NCBI GenBank assembly: GCA_947177005.1
Contig: CAMWSZ010000015.1
Span: 1-17,881, forward strand
Direction: 5' to 3'
DNA: 17,881 nucleotides
Source of the DNA: an uncultured Clostridia bacterium
GTDB taxonomy: Bacteria; Bacillota; Clostridia; Oscillospirales; Oscillospiraceae
This document shows positions 1 through 6,599 of the stretch, piece by piece; the first letter of the stretch is position 1, and every line of letters begins with the position of its first letter. Both the position numbers and the translations under genes were made by a program. Under the pieces are notes generated by a model, which saw only the letters and a list, made by a program, of their open reading frames with translations, was not told where the DNA came from and ran no database searches.

Positions 1-443
1 ATGATGCACAGCCATCAGAGTCTGAGGAGGCTCCCGAGAAAGAGGAAAAACCGGCTGAGCAGCCCGCTGAAACCCCAAAAGAGGACGAAACAAAACCGGA
101 AGCTAAGCCAGAAGCTAAGCCCGAGCCTAAGCAGGAAGCAGCTCCTCCCGTGGAGTTGAAGCCCGAACCCGAACCTGAGCCGGAGCCTGTACCGGCGGCC
201 CCTGAACCTGAGCCGGAACCCGCGCCCGAACCCGAACCCGCTGACCCAAAAGCAGCCGCCCAGAGCCTGATCGGCCATTCAGTCAGCGAGCTGTACGCCG
301 CTGTGGGACAGCCTATTTCTTCCGATTACGCCCCCAGCTGTCTGGACCTGGACGGCGGGGAGGACGGCGAGCTTGTCTATGACGGCTTTACCGTCAATAC
401 GTTCCGCAAAGGCAGCACGGAAACGGTTGACAATGTATTTTAA
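1..443 (+). CDS. Pro/Glu-rich repeat protein, C-terminal part (5' truncated)
   Basis: The reading frame is open from the left edge (first complete codon at position 3) to a TAA at 441-443, so the true start lies outside the window. About 146 residues are visible. The first ~80 are a low-complexity Lys/Glu/Ala/Pro and (Pro-Glu)n stretch, the kind of extended linker that often spaces a surface domain from the membrane or wall. The last ~60 form a compact folded-looking domain beginning near Ser-Leu-Ile-Gly-His, with an SSDYAPSCL segment and a DGELVYDGFTV segment. I have a vague memory of similar domains in clostridial lipoproteins but cannot name the family. The stop overlaps the next start by one base (TAATG), indicating translational coupling with the M15 peptidase gene downstream. 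Export is inferred from composition and neighbour; no signal peptide is visible because the N-terminus is missing. Confidence 0.7.
   Translation, partial: DAQPSESEEAPEKEEKPAEQPAETPKEDETKPEAKPEAKPEPKQEAAPPVELKPEPEPEPEPVPAAPEPEPEPAPEPEPADPKAAAQSLIGHSVSELYAAVGQPISSDYAPSCLDLDGGEDGELVYDGFTVNTFRKGSTETVDNVF
96..131 (+). repeat. three tandem 12-nt units in the linker region
   Basis: Three consecutive units at 96-107, 108-119 and 120-131 have the form CC-(G/A/C)-GA-(A/G)-GC-(T/C)-TAAG. They encode Lys-Pro-Glu-Ala/Pro type tetrapeptides. They are in frame and so can change the linker length without disrupting the protein. Confidence 0.75.
162..239 (+). repeat. hexanucleotide Pro-Glu coding repeat
   Basis: This run of CCN-GAR hexanucleotides encodes roughly ten Pro-Glu dipeptides, broken by a short Val-Pro-Ala-Ala patch and a Pro-Ala. 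The codons vary at third positions, so it is a diverged rather than a freshly slipped repeat. It forms the second half of the linker in the truncated gene. Confidence 0.75.
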
Positions 444-2587
444 TGAAAAAAGTAGAGTTCAAAAACCCTCTTTCGAAAAAGTCCAAATTCTATTGGATGA
501 AAAAATCGGAAAAGCCTAAACGCAAATTTTTGCAATTTAATTGGAGGAAAGTTTTCAACTGGAAAAATGCGGCCGCTGTTGCGGATGCTCTTGTCCTGAT
601 GCTTGTCATTCTGGCCGCGGGGTGGTTCCTGATGCCGGGCTATCAAAAACCGGTGATGAACACAGGAATCCTGTCCGTCACCGTACAGGAGGACGGCGGC
701 CTGCTGCTGGAATGGCCGGAACAGGAGGACGGCGTTTTCAGTCTCGTGTCCGTGGAAACCAAAAACGCCGGACGGTTCAGGCACGTAGAAACCGATGACT
801 GTTCCCTTACGCTCTCTGATGTGTCTCTGGAAGAACCACTGAAAATCCGGATTCAGGCGGCTGTTGAGGGGAAAAACCTCCTGCAAATTAAACGGCAGCT
901 CGTCAGCAAAAACAGTCTGGACGTAGCTATAGAGCCGAAAAACCTCCCGCCTCCGGCACTGGAGGGAACCCCCTATGAGGACGGTCATCTTGTCCTGACG
1001 TGGGACGGCGCTGACGGCGAAAGCTATGAGGTCTGTACGGTGGAGGACGGTGTCTGTACGCTCTTCTCTACAGTGCGCGGCAGTACAGCCGACATCCGCT
1101 TTCATACAAAGGGCGGTCCGGAGCTCCCCGAATCCGGCGAATCCATTACCTTTGCTGTGCGTGCCGCTGCTGCCGGGAAGGGCTATCTGCTCTACGGCCC
1201 TCTGTCCCAGACGGTGACGGTCACCCGGAACGACCTGCTGAGCAGTGAGCTGGTTTTGGAGTGCGCCGGAAATGAGGACGGGTCTTATGTCCTGTCCTGG
1301 AACGAAACCAAAGGCGACCACTATCTGGTACAGGAATGGGACGGCGGCGTGAACAACTGGCGCACCCTCCGCCAGATCAATCCCGGTGAAGAGCGGTCCT
1401 ATGAAACCGGAATCCTTGGCTCCGGCAGCTCCCACCGCTACCGTGTCGCGGCGCTGTATCAGGCCGCGGAATGCGCAAGCGGTGAGTTTACAGTGCGTGT
1501 CGGCTACTCTCCGCTGTATGCCACAGTCTGGCCCATTCAGGACCTGCCGCTCTACAACACCGCCAGCAAAGACAACCGGGTGGCCTCCGTCCCCGGCGGA
1601 ACGGCCCTGTGCGTGCTGGAGGAGACCGAAGACGGACTCTTTTTCGTGCGCTATCAAGACATTTACGGCTATCTCGACAGCCGCTTCTGCATGATTAACC
1701 TGCCCGAGTATACCGGCAGCCTGTGCGCCTACGACATCACCAACAGCTACAGCTCCGCCTTTACAATCCACGGCTATTCGATCCCGGGCATCACTGGTCA
1801 AACGGTCAGGGGCTATGAGAACGTGCAGACCGCAGACGGCAATTTCCTTGTTCCGTTCCTCTACCCCAGCGCCAAAAAACTGATTGCCGCCGCAGAGGCC
1901 GCCCGGCAGGACGGCTACCGGCTGAAAATCTATGAGGCGTACCGTCCCAACGAGTCCACGCGGTTCCTCTACAACACCACCCTGTCCATTCTGGCCGACC
2001 CCTATCCGGGCGCTCCGGTCCCTTCTGTCCCGGAAGAGGAACCCGAGCCGCTCCTCCCGGATGAGGAGGTCCCTGAAGAAACGGAACCCGAGGAACCGGC
2101 CATCCCGGCCACCAGCACCTACGGCTGGATCATGACGGACGGACGGTACAAAGTCTCTGCATTTCTGGCAGCGTCGGTCTCCAATCATAACCGGGGCGTC
2201 GCGCTGGACCTGACTCTGGAGTCACTGGAGGACGGCAAGGAGCTGGAGATGCAGTCCGCCATTCATGACCTGAGCTGGTACGCCGTCACCAGCCGCAATA
2301 ACGATAACGCCGCGCTGCTGGAACACTATATGAAGGATGCCGCCGGTCTGACCGGTCTTTCCTCGGAGTGGTGGCACTGGCAGGATGACGGGATCCGTTC
2401 GGAATTGAAGCTGTCCGGCTTTCTGTCGGGGGGCGTGAGCTGCGAGGGCTGGATCAGAGATGCTGCCGGCTGGCGTTACCGGAACGCTGACGGCAGTATC
2501 CGGAAGGGCAGCGGAACCGTCTTTGTCAGCGGAACCGCCTATGAGGTGGATGCGGACGGCTATGTGCAGGATCAGAACGCGGCCTGA
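443..2587 (+). CDS. membrane-anchored multidomain D-Ala-D-Ala peptidase (M15 family)
   Basis: This 714-residue protein probably cleaves D-Ala-D-Ala ends of peptidoglycan precursors or stems outside the cell. A Lys/Arg-rich cytoplasmic tail (1-43) precedes one hydrophobic segment (~44-64), which suggests an N-in, C-out anchor. Three Fn3-like beta domains follow (~75-165, 170-262, 268-353), then an SH3-like domain (~358-420) and the catalytic domain (~425-655). The catalytic domain carries the VanX/VanY signature: Tyr-Arg-Pro at 500-502, SNHNRGVALD with H582 and D589 as zinc ligands, and SEWWH with E642 as base and H645 as third ligand. A Glu/Pro-rich insert (~521-557) splits the catalytic domain between the Arg and His motifs. 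The C-terminus (~668-710) resembles a Gly-Trp cell-wall-binding repeat. The start overlaps the previous stop by one base. It could act as a carboxypeptidase or a dipeptidase; the sequence alone does not decide. Confidence 0.85.
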   Translation: MKKVEFKNPLSKKSKFYWMKKSEKPKRKFLQFNWRKVFNWKNAAAVADALVLMLVILAAGWFLMPGYQKPVMNTGILSVTVQEDGGLLLEWPEQEDGVFSLVSVETKNAGRFRHVETDDCSLTLSDVSLEEPLKIRIQAAVEGKNLLQIKRQLVSKNSLDVAIEPKNLPPPALEGTPYEDGHLVLTWDGADGESYEVCTVEDGVCTLFSTVRGSTADIRFHTKGGPELPESGESITFAVRAAAAGKGYLLYGPLSQTVTVTRNDLLSSELVLECAGNEDGSYVLSWNETKGDHYLVQEWDGGVNNWRTLRQINPGEERSYETGILGSGSSHRYRVAALYQAAECASGEFTVRVGYSPLYATVWPIQDLPLYNTASKDNRVASVPGGTALCVLEETEDGLFFVRYQDIYGYLDSRFCMINLPEYTGSLCAYDITNSYSSAFTIHGYSIPGITGQTVRGYENVQTADGNFLVPFLYPSAKKLIAAAEAARQDGYRLKIYEAYRPNESTRFLYNTTLSILADPYPGAPVPSVPEEEPEPLLPDEEVPEETEPEEPAIPATSTYGWIMTDGRYKVSAFLAASVSNHNRGVALDLTLESLEDGKELEMQSAIHDLSWYAVTSRNNDNAALLEHYMKDAAGLTGLSSEWWHWQDDGIRSELKLSGFLSGGVSCEGWIRDAAGWRYRNADGSIRKGSGTVFVSGTAYEVDADGYVQDQNAA

Positions 2588-2623
2588 ATGATGAGATTTT
2601 ATACGGAAAATTTGTAGGAACCG

Positions 2624-3184
2624 TTATCCATTCCCGATGATATATGTTCTTTCCTGCGGGAGCAAAGGCAGGATGTCCATGCCCTGCCTTCGCTTCCCGT
2701 TCAGGTCTCTGACGTATTCCGTGAGATCCGTAATACCCATTATCCAACTGTGTACATAGTGATACACCGCCTCCCCCCGCAGTCCCAATTGCAGGGAGCG
2801 GTACGGCAGCGGATTCCCGTAGATATCCCGTTCCGGGTCCCACTGGCACCGGAGCTGTGAGGTCTTGATCTGCCGCTGCCACTCCTCACGGGTGATCCCG
2901 CTGTCCGGACGGTAGGCGGATTCCACCGCCTCCCGCACCATTTTGTCAAAGGCGCTGCGCCGCACATCAATGCCCAGCACATGCTCCTGCCCCTCCTTTT
3001 CCGCCCAGCCGCAGCGGTACATCATCCACAGAAAGGACGGCTTGATCCAAGTCATCCGGTCCATTTTGAAGTGCGGACCAAAGGTTCCGGACTGCACCGC
3101 CTCCTGCGCGATCTCCCCCCGGAACGCCTGATAGACACGAATGGTATGCTCGTTATAAACTGCTCTGATCTCCTGTTGATTCAT
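2624..3184 (-). CDS. DUF4291 family protein
   Basis: This 186-residue cytoplasmic-looking protein matches the DUF4291 family over its whole length. The evidence is the block at ~38-60 (FK-DRMTWIKPSFLWMMYRCGW) and the later QWDPERD (114-120) and PLPYRS-LQLGLRGEAV segments (~126-140). No signal peptide or membrane segment is seen. The biochemical function of DUF4291 is not known to me. An AGGAG lies 8 nt before the ATG and supports the start. It sits opposite in direction between two exported envelope proteins. Only 36 nt separate its stop from the upstream gene, with no hairpin terminator visible there. Only 48 nt lie before the divergent CHAP gene, so the two promoters must overlap or lie inside coding sequence. 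The placement looks like a later insertion into an envelope gene cluster (inference). Confidence 0.85.
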   Translation of the reverse strand: MNQQEIRAVYNEHTIRVYQAFRGEIAQEAVQSGTFGPHFKMDRMTWIKPSFLWMMYRCGWAEKEGQEHVLGIDVRRSAFDKMVREAVESAYRPDSGITREEWQRQIKTSQLRCQWDPERDIYGNPLPYRSLQLGLRGEAVYHYVHSWIMGITDLTEYVRDLNGKRRQGMDILPLLPQERTYIIGNG

Positions 3185-3232
3185 CTTTTTATCTCCTGTT
3201 TAATTTGTTTGTAAAGGAAGTGCTCTGATTTC

Positions 3233-4861
3233 ATGAAACTGAAGCGACTGCTCTGCTTTGCCGCGGCTGTACTGCTGTCCGCCGCGCTGCTTTGCCCCTC
3301 CGCTGCCGCTGCCTACAAGTCCGCCAGCGTGATCTCCGCCGCTCTGAACGAGGTGGGCTATCACGAGGGCAGTCACGAATACTCCAAATACGGCGCGTGG
3401 TACGGTCTGCCCAACGCCTACTGGTGCGATATGTTCGTGTCCTGGTGCGGCATGAAGGGCGGCATTCCGTCCTCGCTGTTTCCACGGAACTGCTCCTGTA
3501 CGGAACACGTCAGGCAGTTTGCAAAGCTGGGCCTGTATCACGAAAGCGCGTCCCGGGGCGGCACCTATGTCCCCAAGCAGGGCGACGTGATCTTCTACTA
3601 CAATTATAAGAATTATCCCTCCGGTTCCGTGAAAAATCATACCGGTCTGGTGCTGTACGTGGAAAACGGTTACGTCTTTACCATTGAGGGCAACGCCTTG
3701 GCCAACCGTCTGGACCAGCCTGGTCTGGAGGCCGCCGGACTGCGGGACGATTCTCAGGAGCCGCCGGACTACGTGACCGTCAACTGCTACCCTCTGGACG
3801 CGGCCCGCATCCACGGCTACGGAACCCCCGCCTATGCTGACCGCACGCTCTTGACGCTGACCGGTTTTGTCGATCTGGGACGTCATCGGGAAAAGGACGA
3901 GATCTTTCATGCCGTTGCCGATGCCGGGGTGATGCCCGCTACCAGTTCTCACACCTTTTCCCCCAATCACGGGATGCTGCGGGGCGATTTCCTCCAACTG
4001 GTGACCGGCCTCTTCGGACTCTCCGGCTATGATGCCTCCACGGTGCCCTTCGCAGACGTGCCCCCGGACAGCCCCTATTATGACGCCGTTATGACCGCCC
4101 GCAGCGCGCAGCTGGTCTACGGCACGCCGGACAATCGTGTATTCCCCAACCGCTATGTCTCCGCTGAGGAAGCGCAGAATATCATCTCCCGTGCCCAGAG
4201 CTATGTGGGGCTGAAAGCGGATGAGTTTGTGTTTACGCAGGGAGATTACGGCTACCTCTATACTCCCTATACCATTCGTGCGGATATCGCGCAGGCGTTT
4301 TATACAGTATGTCAGGAGATGCCGGTATCGCAGAAATTTGACGGCGAGATCCTTCTGAATGATACGGCGGTCGATTGGGCGGCGATCCTGCTGGATGATG
4401 TATGCTACGTACCGGCCGGCGCCCTTTTGGACGCGCTGGCCGCCCCGGCGGAACCGGAAGAAGATCCTGAACCGGATGAGGAGGAGAAAACGGAATCTGA
4501 TGTTGATGCGGACGATACAGACGCAGAAGAAGCCGGGAGCGCCGAAGAAACTGACGGCAGCGGCGTAAACGCAGAGGAACCTGAACAATCTGAGGTGGAA
4601 AACACAGTGCCTGCGGTCAAACTTCCTGTGCCTCTGGGGAATACAGAGCGCGTTGTACCCGGCTGTACTGTAACTCTGCAACTAGACAGCGTCACGGCTG
4701 CTGCAACCGGATTGACCTACAAGGGAAAACAGTATATATCCCTGACGGATGCCGCCGCGCTGCTGCCGCTGAACGTAGAGTGGACCGACAGCAGTCATGC
4801 CGTTATAACCCTGCAAAATACGGAAGAGGCGGAAGAAGCAGCAGCGGAAGAGGCCGCATAA
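3233..4861 (+). CDS. secreted CHAP-SLH-CuAO domain protein
   Basis: This 542-residue protein is a likely peptidoglycan amidase/endopeptidase held at the cell surface. Residues 1-27 are a signal peptide (KLKR, a hydrophobic core, then SAAAA before Tyr28). The CHAP domain (~30-165) shows the catalytic Cys in NAYWC (C65), the His in KNHTG (H136) and the Glu/Asn in IEGN (E152, N154). Two SLH-like segments follow (~224-325), with FADVPPDSPYYDAV as the recognisable core; these normally bind wall polymers. The C-terminal part holds two halves of a copper-amine-oxidase N-terminal-like domain (~369-402 and ~470-528). They are separated by ~60 residues of Glu/Asp/Pro-rich linker. The ribosome site (AAGGA) is ~14 nt before the ATG, longer than usual, but the signal peptide supports this start. 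The gene ends at a strong hairpin terminator. Confidence 0.88.
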   Translation: MKLKRLLCFAAAVLLSAALLCPSAAAAYKSASVISAALNEVGYHEGSHEYSKYGAWYGLPNAYWCDMFVSWCGMKGGIPSSLFPRNCSCTEHVRQFAKLGLYHESASRGGTYVPKQGDVIFYYNYKNYPSGSVKNHTGLVLYVENGYVFTIEGNALANRLDQPGLEAAGLRDDSQEPPDYVTVNCYPLDAARIHGYGTPAYADRTLLTLTGFVDLGRHREKDEIFHAVADAGVMPATSSHTFSPNHGMLRGDFLQLVTGLFGLSGYDASTVPFADVPPDSPYYDAVMTARSAQLVYGTPDNRVFPNRYVSAEEAQNIISRAQSYVGLKADEFVFTQGDYGYLYTPYTIRADIAQAFYTVCQEMPVSQKFDGEILLNDTAVDWAAILLDDVCYVPAGALLDALAAPAEPEEDPEPDEEEKTESDVDADDTDAEEAGSAEETDGSGVNAEEPEQSEVENTVPAVKLPVPLGNTERVVPGCTVTLQLDSVTAAATGLTYKGKQYISLTDAAALLPLNVEWTDSSHAVITLQNTEEAEEAAAEEAA

Positions 4862-4892
4862 ATAAAAAAGCGTTTCCATAAAGAGCAGCATG

Positions 4893-4932
4893 AAATTCTG
4901 GTTTTCTGTCAGGCGGCAGAAAACCAGAATTT
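4893..4932. terminator. bidirectional intrinsic terminator
   Basis: A perfect 16-bp inverted repeat (arms 4893-4908 and 4917-4932) encloses an 8-nt loop. The plus-strand 3' side is followed by Ts (4931-4935). The minus-strand read also ends in a T-rich arm (TTT within the stem, then TCATGC). It lies between convergent genes and closes both the CHAP gene and the long minus-strand aromatic operon. The U tract is better for the plus direction. Confidence 0.85.
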
Positions 4933-4934
4933 TT

Positions 4935-5909
4935 TCATTCATCCTTATTTCGTTCCAACGCCGCACAGGCCAGCTCGCGGAGCGCGGCGCGGGCAGAATC
5001 CGGGGCAACAATCCGCGCTTCCCCGCCAAAACAGAGAACCCAGCTCAGGAACGTGGGGCTGACCTCCACATCCGCCGTAACAAAAAACGTATGGCCGGGA
5101 CCGGGCCGGTAGAAGGCGTCGCGGCCAAAACGGTCCATTGTCACATTGAGCAGATGCCCGTCCAGTTCCAGCGTCACGCGCTGAGTATCGCCGCTGTGCA
5201 TATCGAAAATCGTGCGGACATAAAGGGCCGGGTCGAACCCCTCCGGCAGCGCCGGGCGGGGAATGTCTGTTACCCGGAGGTCGCTGATGCGGTCCACGCG
5301 GAAATGGATGAATTTCTCCGGGCCGGGACGGTAGGTCACCAGATAATAATTGCGGTCTACGCAGAGGGCCGCGGGACCCTCCCGGTAAATTTTCCCGCCG
5401 TGACGGTAGGCGCGTTCCCCCTGTAAGGTCCAGTCAAAATAGCGGAACTCGATACAGCGGTTTTCGCTGATTGCCTGATTGATGCCGTCAATATTGTAAT
5501 ATAGCTGTTCGTTCGGGGTCTTGACGCGGTTGAGCACGTATACCTGGCGGCGGAGAGAACCGGCCTGCGCCGTGCTGGCAAGCCGCTCCAGCTTGCCGAT
5601 GAGCCCGACGCTTTTTTTGTGCGTCAGAAAGGGGGAGGACTGCACCACATCAATGAGCATTTTCAGCTCGGGCAGCTCAAAATCACGCTGTCCTAAATAG
5701 TAATTATGCGTTTTTGTAATCGTGTGGACAATATCCAGCCCGAAATCGCGGAGGAGGCAGATGTCCTCATAGACGGTTTTTCGCTCGGCGGGGATGCCGT
5801 AACCGGCAAGATAGCCGATGATGTCCCTGACCGTAACCGTATGGTCCTCGTCGGTCTGCTCCTGGAACATCCTGGCCAAGAGCAGCAGTTTCAGCTTTTT
5901 GCTGGCCAT
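4935..5909 (-). CDS. WYL-domain transcriptional regulator
   Basis: This 324-residue DNA-binding regulator has a DeoR-like winged helix at ~1-62 (segments VTVRDIIGYLAGYGIPAERK and TVYEDICLLRDFG), a WYL domain at ~130-215 and a C-terminal WCX-like extension at ~225-320. In the WYL domain, IEFRYFDW, LCVDRNYYLVTYR and FRVDRIS mark the ligand-binding fold. WYL proteins usually sense a small ligand or nucleic acid and act on neighbouring promoters; the ligand here is unknown. A first ATG at 5915 abuts the GGAGG with no spacer, whereas the second ATG at 5909 stands 6 nt from AGGAGG, so I start at 5909 (MASKKLK...). It is the last gene of the minus-strand run, 81 nt after the HD gene, behind a stretch of inverted repeats. 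Whether it is autoregulated or controls the aro genes cannot be read from the sequence. Confidence 0.88.
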   Translation of the reverse strand: MASKKLKLLLLARMFQEQTDEDHTVTVRDIIGYLAGYGIPAERKTVYEDICLLRDFGLDIVHTITKTHNYYLGQRDFELPELKMLIDVVQSSPFLTHKKSVGLIGKLERLASTAQAGSLRRQVYVLNRVKTPNEQLYYNIDGINQAISENRCIEFRYFDWTLQGERAYRHGGKIYREGPAALCVDRNYYLVTYRPGPEKFIHFRVDRISDLRVTDIPRPALPEGFDPALYVRTIFDMHSGDTQRVTLELDGHLLNVTMDRFGRDAFYRPGPGHTFFVTADVEVSPTFLSWVLCFGGEARIVAPDSARAALRELACAALERNKDE

Positions 5910-5945
5910 AGACATCCTCCTCCGTAAAAATTTCGCATAAGAGGG

Positions 5946-5985
5946 CCTGCGGGAGCGCAGGGGGCAGAGCCCCCTGGAACGTTCC
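5946..5985. repeat. three interlocked inverted repeats upstream of the WYL gene
   Basis: Three palindromes are packed in 40 nt. CCTGCG/CGCAGG (946-951 and 956-961 of the 5000 block) has loop GGAG. CAGGGGGC/GCCCCCTG (5958-5965 and 5969-5976) has loop AGA. GGAACGTTCC (5976-5985) is a perfect palindrome. The first two share bases 5958-5961 and so exclude each other as RNA structures. There is no T tract, so a classical terminator is unlikely. Possible roles are a WYL operator, an RNA stability element or a dispersed REP-like repeat. Confidence 0.6.
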
Positions 5986-5990
5986 CGCCG

Positions 5991-6569
5991 TCAAAGCGCG
6001 GCCATTGCCTCGTTGACGGAGGCTTCACAGGAGCGCATGGCCTGAATGGTGCGTTCAAAGAGCGTGTCGAGGTCCCATCCCAGACGCTCCGCCCCCTGAC
6101 GGATCACGTCGCGGCTGCATCCGGCGGCAAATTTCTTGTCCTTGAATTTCTTCTTCAGACTGCTGACCTCCATATCCATGACGCTCTTGCTGGGCCGCAT
6201 TTTTGCGGCGGCGCCGATGAGGCCGGTCAGCTCGTCGGCGGCAAAGAGCACCTTCTCCATTTCGTGCTCCGGCTCGACGCTGGAGCAGAGGCCGTAGCCG
6301 TGGCTGACTACCGCGTGGATCAGTTCCTCGCTTGCCCCCGCCTCTTTCAGAAGACCGGGCGCTTTCTGACAGTGCTGGTCCGGCCACTGCTCAAAGTCGA
6401 TGTCGTGCAGCAGGCCCGCCATACCCCAAAAATCCGCCTGGCCGCCGTAGCCAAGTTTTTGGGCGTACCACCGCATCGTACCCTCGACTGTCAGGGCGTG
6501 CAGGATATGAAACGGCTCCTGGTTGTATTTGCGCAGAAGCGCCAGCGCTTCTTCTCGATTGTTCAGCAT
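5991..6569 (-). CDS. HD-domain metal-dependent phosphohydrolase
   Basis: This 192-residue soluble protein is of the HD superfamily, which typically cleaves phosphate esters of nucleotides or related compounds. The metal ligands are visible in order: H24 in FHILHALTVEG, the H55-D56 pair in LLHDIDFE, H90 in AVVSHGYG and D112 in AADELTGLIGA. After the core (~20-120), a Lys-rich helical tail ends at Leu192. The length fits the small stand-alone HDIG-type proteins common in clostridia, often annotated only as HD-domain or hydrolase. The substrate cannot be assigned. AGAAGGAG lies ~10 nt before the ATG. It follows the ferritin-like gene by 30 nt on the same strand and is probably cotranscribed with it. 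I see no link to aromatic amino acid synthesis beyond position. Confidence 0.85.
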   Translation of the reverse strand: MLNNREEALALLRKYNQEPFHILHALTVEGTMRWYAQKLGYGGQADFWGMAGLLHDIDFEQWPDQHCQKAPGLLKEAGASEELIHAVVSHGYGLCSSVEPEHEMEKVLFAADELTGLIGAAAKMRPSKSVMDMEVSSLKKKFKDKKFAAGCSRDVIRQGAERLGWDLDTLFERTIQAMRSCEASVNEAMAAL

Positions 6570-6599
6570 AGCTTTTTTGCTCCTTCTGATTTTTTTCTG

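Noticed and set aside
440..2188. 582-codon open frame on the minus strand
   Set aside because: It lies opposite the M15 peptidase, whose active-site motifs are clear; the translation is Arg/Gly/Val-rich without recognisable domains. It is a shadow caused by GC-rich codon use.
2588..2623. Expected terminator between the convergent M15 and DUF4291 genes
   Set aside because: No hairpin with a T tract could be found on either strand.
3200..4681. 493-codon open frame on the minus strand
   Set aside because: It is a shadow of the CHAP-SLH protein gene, with no start signal and no domain-like composition.
5958..5976. GC-rich hairpin after the HD gene as an intrinsic terminator
   Set aside because: It has an 8-bp stem but no T tract on either strand, so it is listed as an inverted repeat only.
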